Assembly (NCBI GenBank): GCA_035942035.1
Contig: DASZDK010000089.1
Coordinates: 1-64,000 of the forward strand
Direction: 5' to 3'
Source: JAHWJR01 sp035942035
Lineage (GTDB): Bacteria; Actinomycetota; Acidimicrobiia; Acidimicrobiales; CADCSY01
Length of the DNA stretch: 64,000 bases
Below are positions 27,303 to 36,418 of this stretch, piece by piece (position 1 is the stretch's first letter; each line of letters starts with the position of its first letter). The notes below the pieces were generated by a model, which saw nothing but the letters and a program-made list of their open reading frames with translations, was not told the origin of the DNA and made no database searches. Position numbers and translations under genes: made by a program.

Positions 27303-28133
27303 CTACGGGTCGAGGTCGGAGGCAATTAGCTCGGCGAAGCGCGCCATGGCCGCGGCCGTCAGCGGCCCCGGCGGATCGGGCAGGCGGTGGCCGTCGACGG
27401 TGGCGATGGGCTGGACCTCGCGGGTGGTCGAGGTGAGGAACGCCTCCTCGGCGTCGACCAGGGTCGACAGCGGGAGGGCCTGCTCCTCGACACCACACCG
27501 CTCCAGGACCAGCGCCCGGGTGACCCCGGCCAGGCACCCCGACGACAGCGGCGGGGTCAGCAGGCGGCCGCCGACGCCCACCACCACGTTCGTGCCGGTC
27601 CCTTCGCACAGCTCGCCGCGGGTGTTGGCGAACACCGCCTCGCCGGCGCCGGCCGCCGCCGCCCGGGCCAGCGCCACCACGTTCTCGGCGTAGGAGGTCG
27701 TCTTCAGCCCGGCCACCGCGCCCCGCTCGTTGCGGGGCCAGGGCACCACGGCGACGTCGGCGGTGGGGGGCACGGGGTCGAGGGGAGCCACGGCGGCGAT
27801 GACGGTGGGGGGGCCGGTGCCGCGCCCCGAGCCGAGCGGCGCCGGCCCGCCGGTGACGGTGAGGCGCAAGCGGGCCTCGGCCAGCCCGGAGGCGGCCAGC
27901 ACCTCGGCCAGCGCCCCCTCCAGCGTGGAGCGACCGGGCAGGGCCAGGCCCAGGCCGGCGGCCGAGTGGCCCAGGCGGTCGAGGTGTCGGCGCAGGGCGA
28001 AGGGCGTCCCCCGGTAGACCCGCATCGTCTCGAACACGCCGTCGCCTACCACCACGCCGTGGTCGAAGGCCGAGACGGCGGCCTGGTCGGCGGGCAGGAG
28101 GCGGCCGTTCACCCACACCGGCGGGGCGCTCAC
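27303..28133 (-). CDS. pabC: Aminodeoxychorismate lyase / class IV aminotransferase
   Basis: The 276-residue PLP fold type IV protein has VSAFDHGVVVGDGVFETMRV (substrate-binding start), the Schiff-base Lys in GLKTTSYAENVV, NTRGELCEGTGTNV and SGCLAGVTRALVLE. The context, 10 bases after pabB on the same strand, points to 4-amino-4-deoxychorismate lyase of p-aminobenzoate and folate synthesis, although the sequence alone cannot exclude a branched-chain or D-amino acid aminotransferase. The start GTG 28133 is chosen from homology, since the conserved domain begins at VWVNGRLL. Confidence 0.83.
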   Translation of the reverse strand: MSAPPVWVNGRLLPADQAAVSAFDHGVVVGDGVFETMRVYRGTPFALRRHLDRLGHSAAGLGLALPGRSTLEGALAEVLAASGLAEARLRLTVTGGPAPLGSGRGTGPPTVIAAVAPLDPVPPTADVAVVPWPRNERGAVAGLKTTSYAENVVALARAAAAGAGEAVFANTRGELCEGTGTNVVVGVGGRLLTPPLSSGCLAGVTRALVLERCGVEEQALPLSTLVDAEEAFLTSTTREVQPIATVDGHRLPDPPGPLTAAAMARFAELIASDLDP

Positions 28134-28143
28134 CAGGTCGCCC

Positions 28144-29175
28144 TCACCGCCGCGTCGCCGCCGCCGGGGAGGAGCTGGCCACCGCCAGCAGCCGGTGGGC
28201 CTTGAGCTCGGTCTCCTCCCACTCGGCGCCGGCCTCGGACGCCCAGGTGATGCCCCCGCCCGTGCCCAGGTGTACCTGCCCCTCGTCGAACCAGAAGGTG
28301 CGGATGGCGACGTTGAGGTCACCGGTGCCGGCGTCGGCGTCGACCCAGCCGACGGCGCCGCAGTAGGGGCCCCGGGGCACCGGCTCGAGCCGGGCGATGA
28401 GATCGAGGGCGGCCACCTTGGGGGCGCCGGTCACCGAGCCCGGAGGGAAGGTGGCGTCGAGCAGCTCGGGCCAGCCCACGCCCGGCCGTAGCCGCCCTCG
28501 CACCGTGCTGACCAGGTGGACGAGACCGGGGTGGTGCTCGGGATGGCACAGGGCGGGCACCGTGACCGACCCCCACTCGCACACCCGCCCGAGGTCGTTG
28601 CGGACCAGGTCGACGATCATCACGTTCTCGGCCCGGTCCTTGGCCGACAAGCTCCGGACGTCCGGGGCGGTCCCCTTGATGGGACGGGACTCCACCACCG
28701 CGCCGGAGCGGCGGAGGAAGCGTTCGGGGGACGCGGAGGCGATGTGGAGCTCGTGCGCCGGCAGGTGGACCACGGCGGCGTGGGGGGCGGGGTTGCCCCG
28801 GGCCAGGGCGTCGCCCAGCGGCAGCACGTCGGCGCCGGCGGGCAGCGGGGCCGACAGCCGGCGGGTGAGGGTCACCTGGTGGGCGCCGCCGGCGGCGATG
28901 GCGGCCCGGATCGACTCCACGCCCCGCACGAAGTCGTCGCGGCCGAGGCTGGTGGACCAGTCGCCGGCGGCGGGCCCCCGCCAGCGTCCCATCGGCCCCG
29001 GAGCGAACGGCTGCCGACGGGCGAAGCGGGCGCAGACTGGTCGCCCGGCAAAGGGCACGGTCACCACCCAGAAGCCCCGACCGTCCAGGGCAGACAGGTC
29101 CGAGGTGACGTCCAACAGCCCGGTGGCCGCCCAGCCACCGACCACGGCCATGGGGGCGGCGACGTCGGCGGGCAC
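28144..29175 (-). CDS. pabB: Aminodeoxychorismate synthase component I
   Basis: The 343-residue chorismate-binding enzyme has SPERFLRR, RPIKGTAP, DLVRNDLGRVCE, FPPGSVTGAPKVAA and the final TGGGITWASEAGAEWEET. The catalytic-site pattern PIKGT matches PabB/TrpE type I enzymes. It converts chorismate and ammonia to aminodeoxychorismate; no glutaminase (pabA) is in the window. At 343 residues it lacks much of the N-terminal extension of E. coli PabB (453 residues). pabC follows after 10 bases. GTG 29175 has TAGGAT six bases upstream and no Shine-Dalgarno sequence. Confidence 0.88.
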   Translation of the reverse strand: MPADVAAPMAVVGGWAATGLLDVTSDLSALDGRGFWVVTVPFAGRPVCARFARRQPFAPGPMGRWRGPAAGDWSTSLGRDDFVRGVESIRAAIAAGGAHQVTLTRRLSAPLPAGADVLPLGDALARGNPAPHAAVVHLPAHELHIASASPERFLRRSGAVVESRPIKGTAPDVRSLSAKDRAENVMIVDLVRNDLGRVCEWGSVTVPALCHPEHHPGLVHLVSTVRGRLRPGVGWPELLDATFPPGSVTGAPKVAALDLIARLEPVPRGPYCGAVGWVDADAGTGDLNVAIRTFWFDEGQVHLGTGGGITWASEAGAEWEETELKAHRLLAVASSSPAAATRR

Positions 29176-29181
29176 GCTGGG

Positions 29182-29187
29182 ATCCTA
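29182..29187 (-). promoter_or_regulatory. -10 hexamer TAGGAT for pabB
   Basis: On the minus strand TAGGAT ends 6 bases before the GTG of pabB, consistent with leaderless transcription of pabB-pabC. Confidence 0.45.
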
Positions 29188-29272
29188 CGATCGCCGCCGG
29201 CCCGGATCCCCACGGAGGATGGGGAGGCGGGCCTGGGTGTCGGCGGTAGGCGGTGCCAGCGGGCGCCCTGGC

Positions 29273-29278
29273 TACCAT
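29273..29278 (+). promoter_or_regulatory. -10 hexamer TACCAT for the LCP gene
   Basis: TACCAT ends 8 bases before ATG 29287. There is no ribosome-binding site; leaderless start inferred. Confidence 0.5.
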
Positions 29279-29286
29279 GGCCCCGA

Positions 29287-30753
29287 ATGGACGTCGTCGG
29301 CAGTGGCGCGCGCCTGCGCCGGACCTGGCCGCAGCGCCTGCTCATCACCTTCAACTGCTCGCTGATCGCGGTGTGCGTCCTCGCCGCCAGCATGGTCGGC
29401 TACTCGTACTACCGATTCGGCAACATCCCCCGCGTCGCCCTGGGTGGCTCCCTCGCCGGCAAGGCCCCCGGGGCGCCGCAGAACTACCTGCTGGTCGGCA
29501 GCGACTCCCGCGCCTTTGTGGAGGACGACCAGGACCGGGAGTCCTTCGGCGGGGAGGGTGACGCCGGGCCGCAGAAGGCCGACACCATCCTCCTGGTCCG
29601 CATCGACCCCAAGGCGGAGACGGCGGCCATGCTCTCGTTCCCGCGGGATCTGTGGGTGGAGATCCCCGGCACGGGCGAGCGCAACCGCATCAACACCGCC
29701 TTCCAGGACGGCGCGGCACAGCTGGTGGAGACCATCCAGGCGAACTTCAACGTGCCCATCCACCACTACGCCCAGGTCGACTTCGCCGGGTTCCGGGGCC
29801 TGGTCGACGCCGTGGGCGGGGTGGAGATGTACCTGCCGGCGCCGGTCCGGGACTACAACGCCGCCGAGGGCAACAACCCCAGCGGCCTGAACATCGAGGA
29901 CACCGGTTGCGTCACCCTCGACGGCCAACAGGCGCTGGCCTACGTGCGCAGCCGGCACTTCCAGCGGTTCATCGACGGCAAGTGGCAGGCCGACCCGACC
30001 GGCGACATCGGGCGCATCGGGCGCCAGCAGAGCTTCATCGCCAGCGCCGCCCGTGCGGCGCTGGCCAAGGGGCTCACCAACCCGGCCAAGCTCAACCAGC
30101 TGATCGGCGTGGCCGAGCGCAACCTCACCCTCGACGAGGAGCTCGACCCCCAGGACCTGCTCCGGTTGGGCCAGCGCTTCCAGTCGCTCGACCAGGGAGC
30201 ACTGCGCCGGTTCCGGCTACCCACCGAGCCGGGGCGCACGGCGGGCGGCGCCCTCGTCGAGTACCTGAAGGAGGACGAGGCCGAGGAGATCCTCGACGTG
30301 TTCCGGGGAGTCGAGGGCGACGGCGAGGTGGTGCAGCCGTCGTCGGTGACCGTCCAGGTGCTCAACGGCTCGGGGCGCGAGGGAGAGGCCAGCGAGGCGG
30401 CGCAGGCGCTGTCGGGGGCGGGCTTCAACGTGGGCGGCGGGGTGGGCAACGCCACGTCCACCAGGGAGACCACCACCGTCCGCTACGCACCCGGGCACGA
30501 GGCGCAGGCCGAGCTTCTCGCCCGGTACCTCGAGCAGGAGCCGCAGCTCCAGGAGGACCCCCAGCTCAAGGCGGTCGACGTGGCGCTGGTGACCGGGTCG
30601 GACTACACCGGCATTCTGCAGTCGCCTCGTGAGACCCCACCCGCCCCGCCGCCTCCCGCCGGCGAGCCCCCCGCCGGCGAGCCTCCGGCTGACGGCGCCC
30701 CGGCTCCCGATCAGGGTTCCGAGCCCGAACCGGAGCCCGAGCCCGAGTGCTGA
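29287..30753 (+). CDS. LytR-CpsA-Psr (LCP) family wall glycopolymer ligase
   Basis: The 488-residue protein has a cytoplasmic N-terminus, one transmembrane helix (about 19-40) and a large extracytoplasmic LCP domain (about 58-290). LCP features include LLVGSDSRA, ADTILLVRID, MLSFPRDLWVEIPG with conserved Arg/Asp, NRINTAFQDG and ALAYVRSRHF. A LytR_C domain follows (about 345-430, TVQVLNGSGREG). The last 40 residues are Pro/Glu repeats ending in EPEPEPEPEC. LCP enzymes transfer polyprenyl-pyrophosphate-linked glycans to peptidoglycan. It opens a polysaccharide gene cluster that reads in the same direction to 38422. Confidence 0.92.
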   Translation: MDVVGSGARLRRTWPQRLLITFNCSLIAVCVLAASMVGYSYYRFGNIPRVALGGSLAGKAPGAPQNYLLVGSDSRAFVEDDQDRESFGGEGDAGPQKADTILLVRIDPKAETAAMLSFPRDLWVEIPGTGERNRINTAFQDGAAQLVETIQANFNVPIHHYAQVDFAGFRGLVDAVGGVEMYLPAPVRDYNAAEGNNPSGLNIEDTGCVTLDGQQALAYVRSRHFQRFIDGKWQADPTGDIGRIGRQQSFIASAARAALAKGLTNPAKLNQLIGVAERNLTLDEELDPQDLLRLGQRFQSLDQGALRRFRLPTEPGRTAGGALVEYLKEDEAEEILDVFRGVEGDGEVVQPSSVTVQVLNGSGREGEASEAAQALSGAGFNVGGGVGNATSTRETTTVRYAPGHEAQAELLARYLEQEPQLQEDPQLKAVDVALVTGSDYTGILQSPRETPPAPPPPAGEPPAGEPPADGAPAPDQGSEPEPEPEPEC

Positions 30754-32351
30754 CCGAAGTGGCGGTCGAGGAGGCCGCCCACGAGAACCAGGCGCCGGCG
30801 CCCGAGCCCCCTGCCCGGTCCGCCTGGGGTTCCCCGCTGCTCGTCGTGGCCGGGTTGCTCGGCCTCACGGTGGTCTCCCTCCTGCTCAGCCTGCGGGGGA
30901 TGGGCGTCTCGCTGTGGCTCGACGAGGGCCTCTCGGTCGGCATCGCCTCGCACCCGTGGGCGGACATCCCCGGGCTGCTGGCCCAGGACGGCTCGCCGCC
31001 GCTGTACTACCTGGTCCTCCACGCCTGGATGGAGGCGTTCGGACGTTCGGAGGAGGCGGTCCGGGCCCTGTCCCTGGTCTTCGCACTGGTCACGGTGCCG
31101 GTGGCCTTCTGGCTCACCGGGACGCTGTTCGACCGCCGGACGGCATGGGTCGCCGCCACGCTCGCCGCCACCAGCGGCTACCTCACCTACTACGGCCGGG
31201 AGGCACGGATGTACAGCCTCCTGGTGCTGCTGGCGCTGGTGGCCGTGGTCGCCTTCGTGCACGTCGTGGTCCTCGGCCGGCGCCGGTGGCTGCCCCTGCT
31301 GGTGGCGGGCCTGGCCCTGGCTCTCTACACCCACAACTGGGCCCTGTACCTGGTGGCCGGCCTGGGGGTGGCCACGGTGTGGCTGCTCGTGACCGGCGCT
31401 GACCGCCGGCGGGTCCTCGTCGACGCGGCGGTCCCCTTCGGCGCCCTCGCCCTCCTCTACGCCCCGTGGGTCCCGACCCTGTTGTTCCAGGCCGCCCACA
31501 CCAGCGCTCCGTGGTCCCAGCGCCCGGACCCCGCCTACCTGCTGGGCGCGCTGGGATCGGTGCTGAGCGACCAGCGGGTGGTGGTCGTCCTCGTGCTGGT
31601 GGCCCTGCCGGCGCTGTTCCAGGCGGTTCGGCGGGGCGGGGAGCAGGCCACGGCCTCGGCCGTCATCGCCCTCGCCGTGGTGCTGGTGGCGACGCTGCTC
31701 GCCGCCTGGGCTTCCTCGCAGCTCCGCCCGGCGTGGGCGAGCCGCTACTTCGGGCTGTTCCTGCCCCCCCTGCTCCTGCTCGCCGCCCTAGGCCTTGCCC
31801 GGGCGGGACGGCGGGGGCTGGTCGCCCTGGCGCTGATCGTGGGCTTGTGGGCCCAGCCGGTGGCCGCCTCCTTCGTCCCGGACCGCCAGCTGCCGCAGAA
31901 GAGCAACGTCCGGCGGGCCACCTCGGTGGTCGCCCCCGTCCTGGAGGACGGTGACCTGGTGGTCTCGGCGCACATGGAGCACGTGCCGCTGCTCCACTAC
32001 TACCTCGGGCCGGAACTGCGCTACGCCGACCCGACCGGACTGGTCGCCGACCCCGCCATCGCCGACTGGCGGGACGCCGTGGAGCGCCTGGCGTCGGCTG
32101 AGCCGCGCACCGGGCTCCTCCCGCTGGTGGCCGAGCTCGACGCCGGCGGCCACGTGGCCCTGGTGTGCCCCCGCTACGACGTCGACCCGGACGATCTCGA
32201 GTGGTTCCAGATCATGGATCGCAATTGCGCGGCGTGGCGCACCGCCCTCGACACCGAACCGTCGCTCGAGCCACTGCTGGGGCCGGTTGCCCCGCCGCCG
32301 CTGAAGTCGCCGGGCGCCTCCATCTCGGTCCGGGTCTACGAGAAGACTTGA
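30747..32351 (+). CDS. Polytopic GT-C (GT39-like) glycosyltransferase
   Basis: The 534-residue protein has about 9-10 membrane helices in the first 390 residues and a C-terminal extracytoplasmic domain. The first external loop contains WLDEGLSVGIASHPW, with the acidic Asp-Glu typical of polyprenyl-phospho-sugar dependent GT-C enzymes, and QDGSPPLYYLVLHAW follows. The likely donor is a polyprenyl-phosphate sugar. The GTG at 30747 overlaps the LCP stop by 7 bases, implying coupling. A paralogue sharing most of these motifs lies at 60979-62784 near the other end of the island. Confidence 0.8.
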   Translation: MLTEVAVEEAAHENQAPAPEPPARSAWGSPLLVVAGLLGLTVVSLLLSLRGMGVSLWLDEGLSVGIASHPWADIPGLLAQDGSPPLYYLVLHAWMEAFGRSEEAVRALSLVFALVTVPVAFWLTGTLFDRRTAWVAATLAATSGYLTYYGREARMYSLLVLLALVAVVAFVHVVVLGRRRWLPLLVAGLALALYTHNWALYLVAGLGVATVWLLVTGADRRRVLVDAAVPFGALALLYAPWVPTLLFQAAHTSAPWSQRPDPAYLLGALGSVLSDQRVVVVLVLVALPALFQAVRRGGEQATASAVIALAVVLVATLLAAWASSQLRPAWASRYFGLFLPPLLLLAALGLARAGRRGLVALALIVGLWAQPVAASFVPDRQLPQKSNVRRATSVVAPVLEDGDLVVSAHMEHVPLLHYYLGPELRYADPTGLVADPAIADWRDAVERLASAEPRTGLLPLVAELDAGGHVALVCPRYDVDPDDLEWFQIMDRNCAAWRTALDTEPSLEPLLGPVAPPPLKSPGASISVRVYEKT

Positions 32352-32369
32352 CGGGGTGAGCGCACCCCG
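32352..32369 (+). terminator. Possible hairpin terminator after the GT39 gene
   Basis: CGGGGTG and CACCCCG are exact inverted repeats around a 4-base loop directly after the stop codon. No T tract follows, and the next gene starts 73 bases downstream with its own -10 element. Confidence 0.35.
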
Positions 32370-32428
32370 CCCGTCCCCGCCGGCCGTGCCCGCCGAGCGG
32401 CCATGGGAGCGGCCGTCCCCCCGGGGCC

Positions 32429-32434
32429 TAACCT
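32429..32434 (+). promoter_or_regulatory. -10 hexamer TAACCT for ugd
   Basis: TAACCT ends 7 bases before GTG 32442, without a Shine-Dalgarno sequence; a new transcription unit probably starts here. Confidence 0.5.
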
Positions 32435-32441
32435 CTAGCCG

Positions 32442-33737
32442 GTGACCGCCACCGTCGCCGTCATCGGCACCGGCTACGTCGGCCTGACCACCGGCGCCTA
32501 CCTCGCCCATCTGGGCCACACGGTCGTGTGCGCCGACGTGGTCCCCGAGAAGGTCGAACGGCTCAACCGGGGAGAGGTCCCGATCTTGGAGGCGGGCCTG
32601 GAGGAGCTCGTCCGTGAGGGCCTCGACGCCGGCCGCCTGGCGTTCGTCCTCGGGGCCGCCGCCGCCGTAGGCGAAGCCGAGTTCGTCTTCTTGTGCGTGC
32701 CCACGCCCCAGGGCGACGACGGCTCGGCGGACCTCACGTACCTCCGGGGGGCCGTCGAGCAGATCGCGCCGGCGCTCCAGCCGGAGTGCATCGTCATCAA
32801 CAAGTCGACCGTGCCAGTGGGCTCGACCCGGGTGGTGGAGCAGGCGCTCGGGCGTGACGACGTGTTCGTGGTCTCCAACCCCGAGTTCCTGCGGGAAGGC
32901 TCGGCGGTGCACGACTGCCTCCACCCCGACCGCATCGTCATCGGCAGCGAGGACCAGGCCGCGGCCATGCGGGTGGCCGGGCTGTTCGAACGCCTGCGGG
33001 CGCCACTGGTCATCACCGACCCCCCGTCGGCGGAGACGATCAAGTACGCCTCCAATGCCTTCCTCGCCACCAAGGTCAGCTTCGTCAATGCCCTGGCCAA
33101 CGTGTGTGAGGCGGTGGGCGCTGACGTGCGCGAGGTGGTGTTGGGCATGGGCTACGACCGGCGCATCGGCTTCGAGTTCCTCCGGCCCGGGCCCGGCTGG
33201 GGGGGTTCGTGCTTCCCCAAGGACACGCGAGCCATGGTGCGCATCGCCGAGGACGCCGGCTACGACTTCGACCTCCTGCGGGGCGTGATCGCCGTCAACG
33301 ACGAGCAGTACGAGCGCATGGCCGACAAGGTGGAGCGCATGGCCGGCGGCTCGCTGGAGGGCACGGTCGTGGCCGCCTGGGGGCTCACCTTCAAGGCCCG
33401 CACCGACGACCTGCGGGACTCGCCGGCCATCGAGGTCATCCGCCGCCTGCGCCGACGCGGCGCCCGTGTCCGGGCCTACGACCCGGCGGTCGACCACCAT
33501 GCTGCCGGCGACGTTCCGCGGCTGGAGGGCATCGAGGTGGCCGCCGACCTCTATGCCGCCTGCGACGGCGCCGAGGTTCTGGTGCTGCTCACCGAGTGGG
33601 ACGAGTTCCGCTGGGCCGACTTCGAGAAGGTGGCCGCGGTCATGCGCCGGTCGCGCGTCGTGGACACCCGCAACCTGCTCGACGCCCCGGCGCTGCGCCG
33701 GCAGGGGTTCGACTACACCGGGTTGGGGCGCCGGTGA
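32442..33737 (+). CDS. ugd: UDP-glucose 6-dehydrogenase
   Basis: The 431-residue protein has [18 protein letters not shown] (NAD binding), [36 protein letters not shown] and catalytic Cys in [11 protein letters not shown], followed by [18 protein letters not shown] in the C-terminal NAD-binding half. It makes UDP-glucuronate from UDP-glucose in two NAD-dependent steps. Its stop overlaps the GTG of the next gene, a UDP-glucuronate decarboxylase-like protein, so together they would make UDP-xylose or a 4-keto intermediate for the island's glycan. Confidence 0.93.
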   Translation: MTATVAVIGTGYVGLTTGAYLAHLGHTVVCADVVPEKVERLNRGEVPILEAGLEELVREGLDAGRLAFVLGAAAAVGEAEFVFLCVPTPQGDDGSADLTYLRGAVEQIAPALQPECIVINKSTVPVGSTRVVEQALGRDDVFVVSNPEFLREGSAVHDCLHPDRIVIGSEDQAAAMRVAGLFERLRAPLVITDPPSAETIKYASNAFLATKVSFVNALANVCEAVGADVREVVLGMGYDRRIGFEFLRPGPGWGGSCFPKDTRAMVRIAEDAGYDFDLLRGVIAVNDEQYERMADKVERMAGGSLEGTVVAAWGLTFKARTDDLRDSPAIEVIRRLRRRGARVRAYDPAVDHHAAGDVPRLEGIEVAADLYAACDGAEVLVLLTEWDEFRWADFEKVAAVMRRSRVVDTRNLLDAPALRRQGFDYTGLGRR

Positions 33738-34681
33738 CCGGGCGCCGCCGGCGGGTGGTGGTGACGGGCGGCGCCGGGTTCCTCGGGTCCCACCTGTGCG
33801 ACCGCCTGCTCGAGCGAGGGGACGAGGTGGTGGCCATCGACAACCTGGCCACCGGTCGGCTGGCCAACATCGAGCACCTCTTCGGTCTCGACGGCTTCAC
33901 CTTCGTCCGCCACGACGTGAGCCAGTACGTCTGGGTCCCGGGGCCGGTCGACGCCGTGTTGCACTTCGCCAGCCCGGCGTCGCCCAAGGACTACCTGGAG
34001 CTTCCCATCCAGACCCTGAAGGTGGGCAGCCTCGGCACCCACAACACCTTGGGCTTGGCCAAGGACAAAGGTGCCCGGTACCTGCTGGCGTCGACCAGCG
34101 AGGTCTACGGCGACCCCCAGGTGCACCCCCAACCGGAGGAGTACTGGGGACACGTCAACCCGGTGGGCCCCCGAGGGGTCTACGACGAGGCGAAGCGCTT
34201 CGGCGAGGCCATGGCCATGGCCTACCACCGGGCCCACGGCCTCGATGTCCGGATCGCCCGCATCTTCAACACGTACGGCCCCCGGATGCGTCCCGCCGAC
34301 GGGCGGGTGATCGCCAACTTCCTGGTCCAGGCGCTCGAGGGCAAGCCGATCACCGTCTACGGCGACGGCACCCAGACTCGCAGCTTCTGCTACGTGGACG
34401 ACGAGGTCGGAGGGCTGCTGGCCCTGCTCGACTCCGATTACGTGGGCCCGGTCAACATCGGCAACCCCACGGAGCACACCGTCACCGACCTGGCCGAGGT
34501 GGTGCTGGAGGTGACCGGCTCGGCGTCGTCGCTGGTGTTCGAGCCCCTCCCCGTCGACGACCCGACGCAGCGCCGGCCCGACATCACCCTGGCCCACCGG
34601 GTGCTGGGCTGGGAGCCCGAGGTGTCGTTGCGGGAGGGCCTGGCCCGCACCGCCGGCTGGCTGGCGGCGACGGCGACGTGA
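33734..34681 (+). CDS. UDP-glucuronate decarboxylase-like (UDP-xylose synthase) epimerase
   Basis: The 315-residue extended SDR has [40 protein letters not shown] (characteristic of UXS enzymes), catalytic YDEAKRFGE and [22 protein letters not shown] enzymes convert UDP-glucuronate to UDP-xylose. The GTG start overlaps the ugd stop (GTGA), which supports sequential action on the same product. The same arrangement continues to the GT2 gene, whose GTG again overlaps this stop. Confidence 0.88.
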   Translation: MTGRRRRVVVTGGAGFLGSHLCDRLLERGDEVVAIDNLATGRLANIEHLFGLDGFTFVRHDVSQYVWVPGPVDAVLHFASPASPKDYLELPIQTLKVGSLGTHNTLGLAKDKGARYLLASTSEVYGDPQVHPQPEEYWGHVNPVGPRGVYDEAKRFGEAMAMAYHRAHGLDVRIARIFNTYGPRMRPADGRVIANFLVQALEGKPITVYGDGTQTRSFCYVDDEVGGLLALLDSDYVGPVNIGNPTEHTVTDLAEVVLEVTGSASSLVFEPLPVDDPTQRRPDITLAHRVLGWEPEVSLREGLARTAGWLAATAT

Positions 34682-35559
34682 CGGGCGGGAGCCCCCCTGC
34701 TCGGGTGGCGGCGGTGATCGTCAGCTACAACGTCCGCGACCTCCTGCTGCAGTGCATCGCCAGCCTCCGTGCCGACGGCGTGGACGACATCGTGGTGGTC
34801 GACAACCACTCCCACGACGGCTCGGCGGAGGCGGTCCGCCGGCACGATCCCGGCGTCGACGTGCTCGGATTGGCCGTCAACCTCGGCTTCGGCGCCGGCG
34901 CCAACCGCGGAGTGGCGCGGACCACGACGCCCTACGTCGCCGTCATGAACCCCGACGTGGTCGTGCAACCGGGCTCCACCAAGGCTCTGGTCGAGGCGCT
35001 CGAGCGCGAGCCGCAGCTGGCGGTGGTGGGCCCGCGGATCGAGACGCCGGACGGCAGCCTGTACCCCTCGGCCCGCACCTTCCCCGACCTCGTCGACGCC
35101 GCCGGCCATGCCTTCCTCCACTTCGTGTGGCCGGGCAACCGCTTCAGCCGCCGGTACCGAATGCTCGACTGGGACCACGACGCGCCCGCTCACGTCGACT
35201 GGGTGGCGGGGACCCACCTCGTCGCCCGCCGCAGCGCCTGGGACGAGGTCGGAGGCTTCGACGAGGGCTTCTTCATGTACCTCGAGGACGTCGACCTGTG
35301 CTGGCGGCTGCGCCAGAAGGGGTGGCGCACGGGCTACGAGCCGGCCGCGGTGGTGACCCACGCCATCGGCCGCTCCACCGACCAGACCCCCTACCGCATG
35401 ATCGCCGCCCACCACCGGTCGCTGTGGCGTTACGCCACCAAGACCGCCACCGGGTGCCGCCGGCTGCTGCTGCCGGTCATCGCCGTGGCCCTGGCCGTGC
35501 GCACGGGGTTGGCGTGGGTGCAGCGGGCCGCTCGCGGCCGCCCTCACGCCGCCGTCTGA
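34678..35559 (+). CDS. GT2 family glycosyltransferase (rhamnosyltransferase-like)
   Basis: The 293-residue GT-A enzyme has [38 protein letters not shown], the divalent-metal region VAVMNPDV and the acceptor motif [18 protein letters not shown]. These fit the WbbL/rhamnosyltransferase branch of GT2. It would add a sugar to a lipid-linked intermediate at the cytoplasmic face. A short hydrophobic C-terminal segment ([18 protein letters not shown]) could anchor it to the membrane. It follows the UXS-like gene with a 4-base overlap. Confidence 0.87.
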   Translation: MTGGSPPARVAAVIVSYNVRDLLLQCIASLRADGVDDIVVVDNHSHDGSAEAVRRHDPGVDVLGLAVNLGFGAGANRGVARTTTPYVAVMNPDVVVQPGSTKALVEALEREPQLAVVGPRIETPDGSLYPSARTFPDLVDAAGHAFLHFVWPGNRFSRRYRMLDWDHDAPAHVDWVAGTHLVARRSAWDEVGGFDEGFFMYLEDVDLCWRLRQKGWRTGYEPAAVVTHAIGRSTDQTPYRMIAAHHRSLWRYATKTATGCRRLLLPVIAVALAVRTGLAWVQRAARGRPHAAV

Positions 35560-35617
35560 CCCTCCCACCGGTCGAGGTGGCTCCAGGACCGGTCGCGGCG
35601 CCCCGCGTGGAGGTCGT

Positions 35618-35623
35618 TACAGT
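35618..35623 (+). promoter_or_regulatory. -10 hexamer TACAGT for the His-rich membrane protein gene
   Basis: TACAGT ends 9 bases before ATG 35633 and there is no Shine-Dalgarno sequence. Confidence 0.4.
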
Positions 35624-35632
35624 GGGCCGGCC

Positions 35633-36418
35633 ATGGGCAGGGCATCCTCCAACAAAAAGGTGTCGCGAGCAGCGCGAGCGGCGGGCCGGGACAAGAAGAA
35701 GTCGCGTAACCTCGCCTGGCCGCTGGCCCTGGCCGCCGTGGTCGTCCTCGGGTCGGTGCTGATCTTCCTGTCCCGGCCCAAGCAGTCGGAGGCCGAGCCC
35801 CCCAAGCTCGGTGACCACTGGCACGTGGCCTACGGCGTGTACGTGTGCGACGGGTTCCTTCCGCCCCTGGCCGACGTCCAGCGGGACGCCAGCGGCATCC
35901 ACACCCACCAGGACGGCCTGATCCACATCCATCCCTTCAGCACCCGCTACACCGGTGACGGCGCCAACCTCGAGGCCTTCGCCCGCCAGGTCGGGCTCGA
36001 GCTCAGCGACGACGGGATCTCGTTGCCTGGTGGTGACGCCCTGCGCAACGGCGACGACTGCGGGGGCGAGCCCGGCGTGGTCCAGGTCAAGGTATGGGAC
36101 GGCGTCGCCGATGCCGAAGGGCGGCTGGTCGAGAGCGACGTCGCCCAGTTCGCTCTGCCGGAGGGCTCGCTGGTGACCATCGCCTTCGCACCCGAGGGCG
36201 CCGACATCCCCAAGCCGCCGTCGGCCGGGACGGTCCCCGGCGACGTGCCCGGCGGGGCGCCGGTGGGTGGAGGCCCCGCGGCCGGGAGCCAGGCGCCGGC
36301 CCCTCCTGACGGCGACGCAGCCGAGGGCGAGGGCGACGAGCAGGAAGAGGGCTCCCGGGGGGACACCCCGGAGGCCGACACCCCCGAGGGCGACACCACC
36401 GCCACGACGTCCCCGTGA
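35633..36418 (+). CDS. Membrane-anchored His-rich protein, uncharacterised
   Basis: The 261-residue protein has a very basic N-terminus (residues 1-26), one membrane helix (about 28-47) and an extracytoplasmic domain. The domain holds a dense histidine cluster: DHWHVAYGVYVCDGF (61-75) and GIHTHQDGLIHIHPF (88-102). Seven histidines, a Cys and an Asp in 40 residues suggest a metal site. The domain ends near IAFAPEGADIPKPPSA and is followed by an acidic Gly/Pro/Asp/Glu low-complexity tail. I recall similar uncharacterised proteins in actinobacteria but no function. The next gene's GTG overlaps its stop (GTGA), so it belongs to the sugar cluster transcript. Confidence 0.75.
   Translation: MGRASSNKKVSRAARAAGRDKKKSRNLAWPLALAAVVVLGSVLIFLSRPKQSEAEPPKLGDHWHVAYGVYVCDGFLPPLADVQRDASGIHTHQDGLIHIHPFSTRYTGDGANLEAFARQVGLELSDDGISLPGGDALRNGDDCGGEPGVVQVKVWDGVADAEGRLVESDVAQFALPEGSLVTIAFAPEGADIPKPPSAGTVPGDVPGGAPVGGGPAAGSQAPAPPDGDAAEGEGDEQEEGSRGDTPEADTPEGDTTATTSP

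Noticed and set aside
30629..30753. Pro/Glu repeat at the LCP C-terminus as a separate repeat element
   Set aside because: It is in-frame low-complexity coding sequence forming the disordered tail of the LCP protein.
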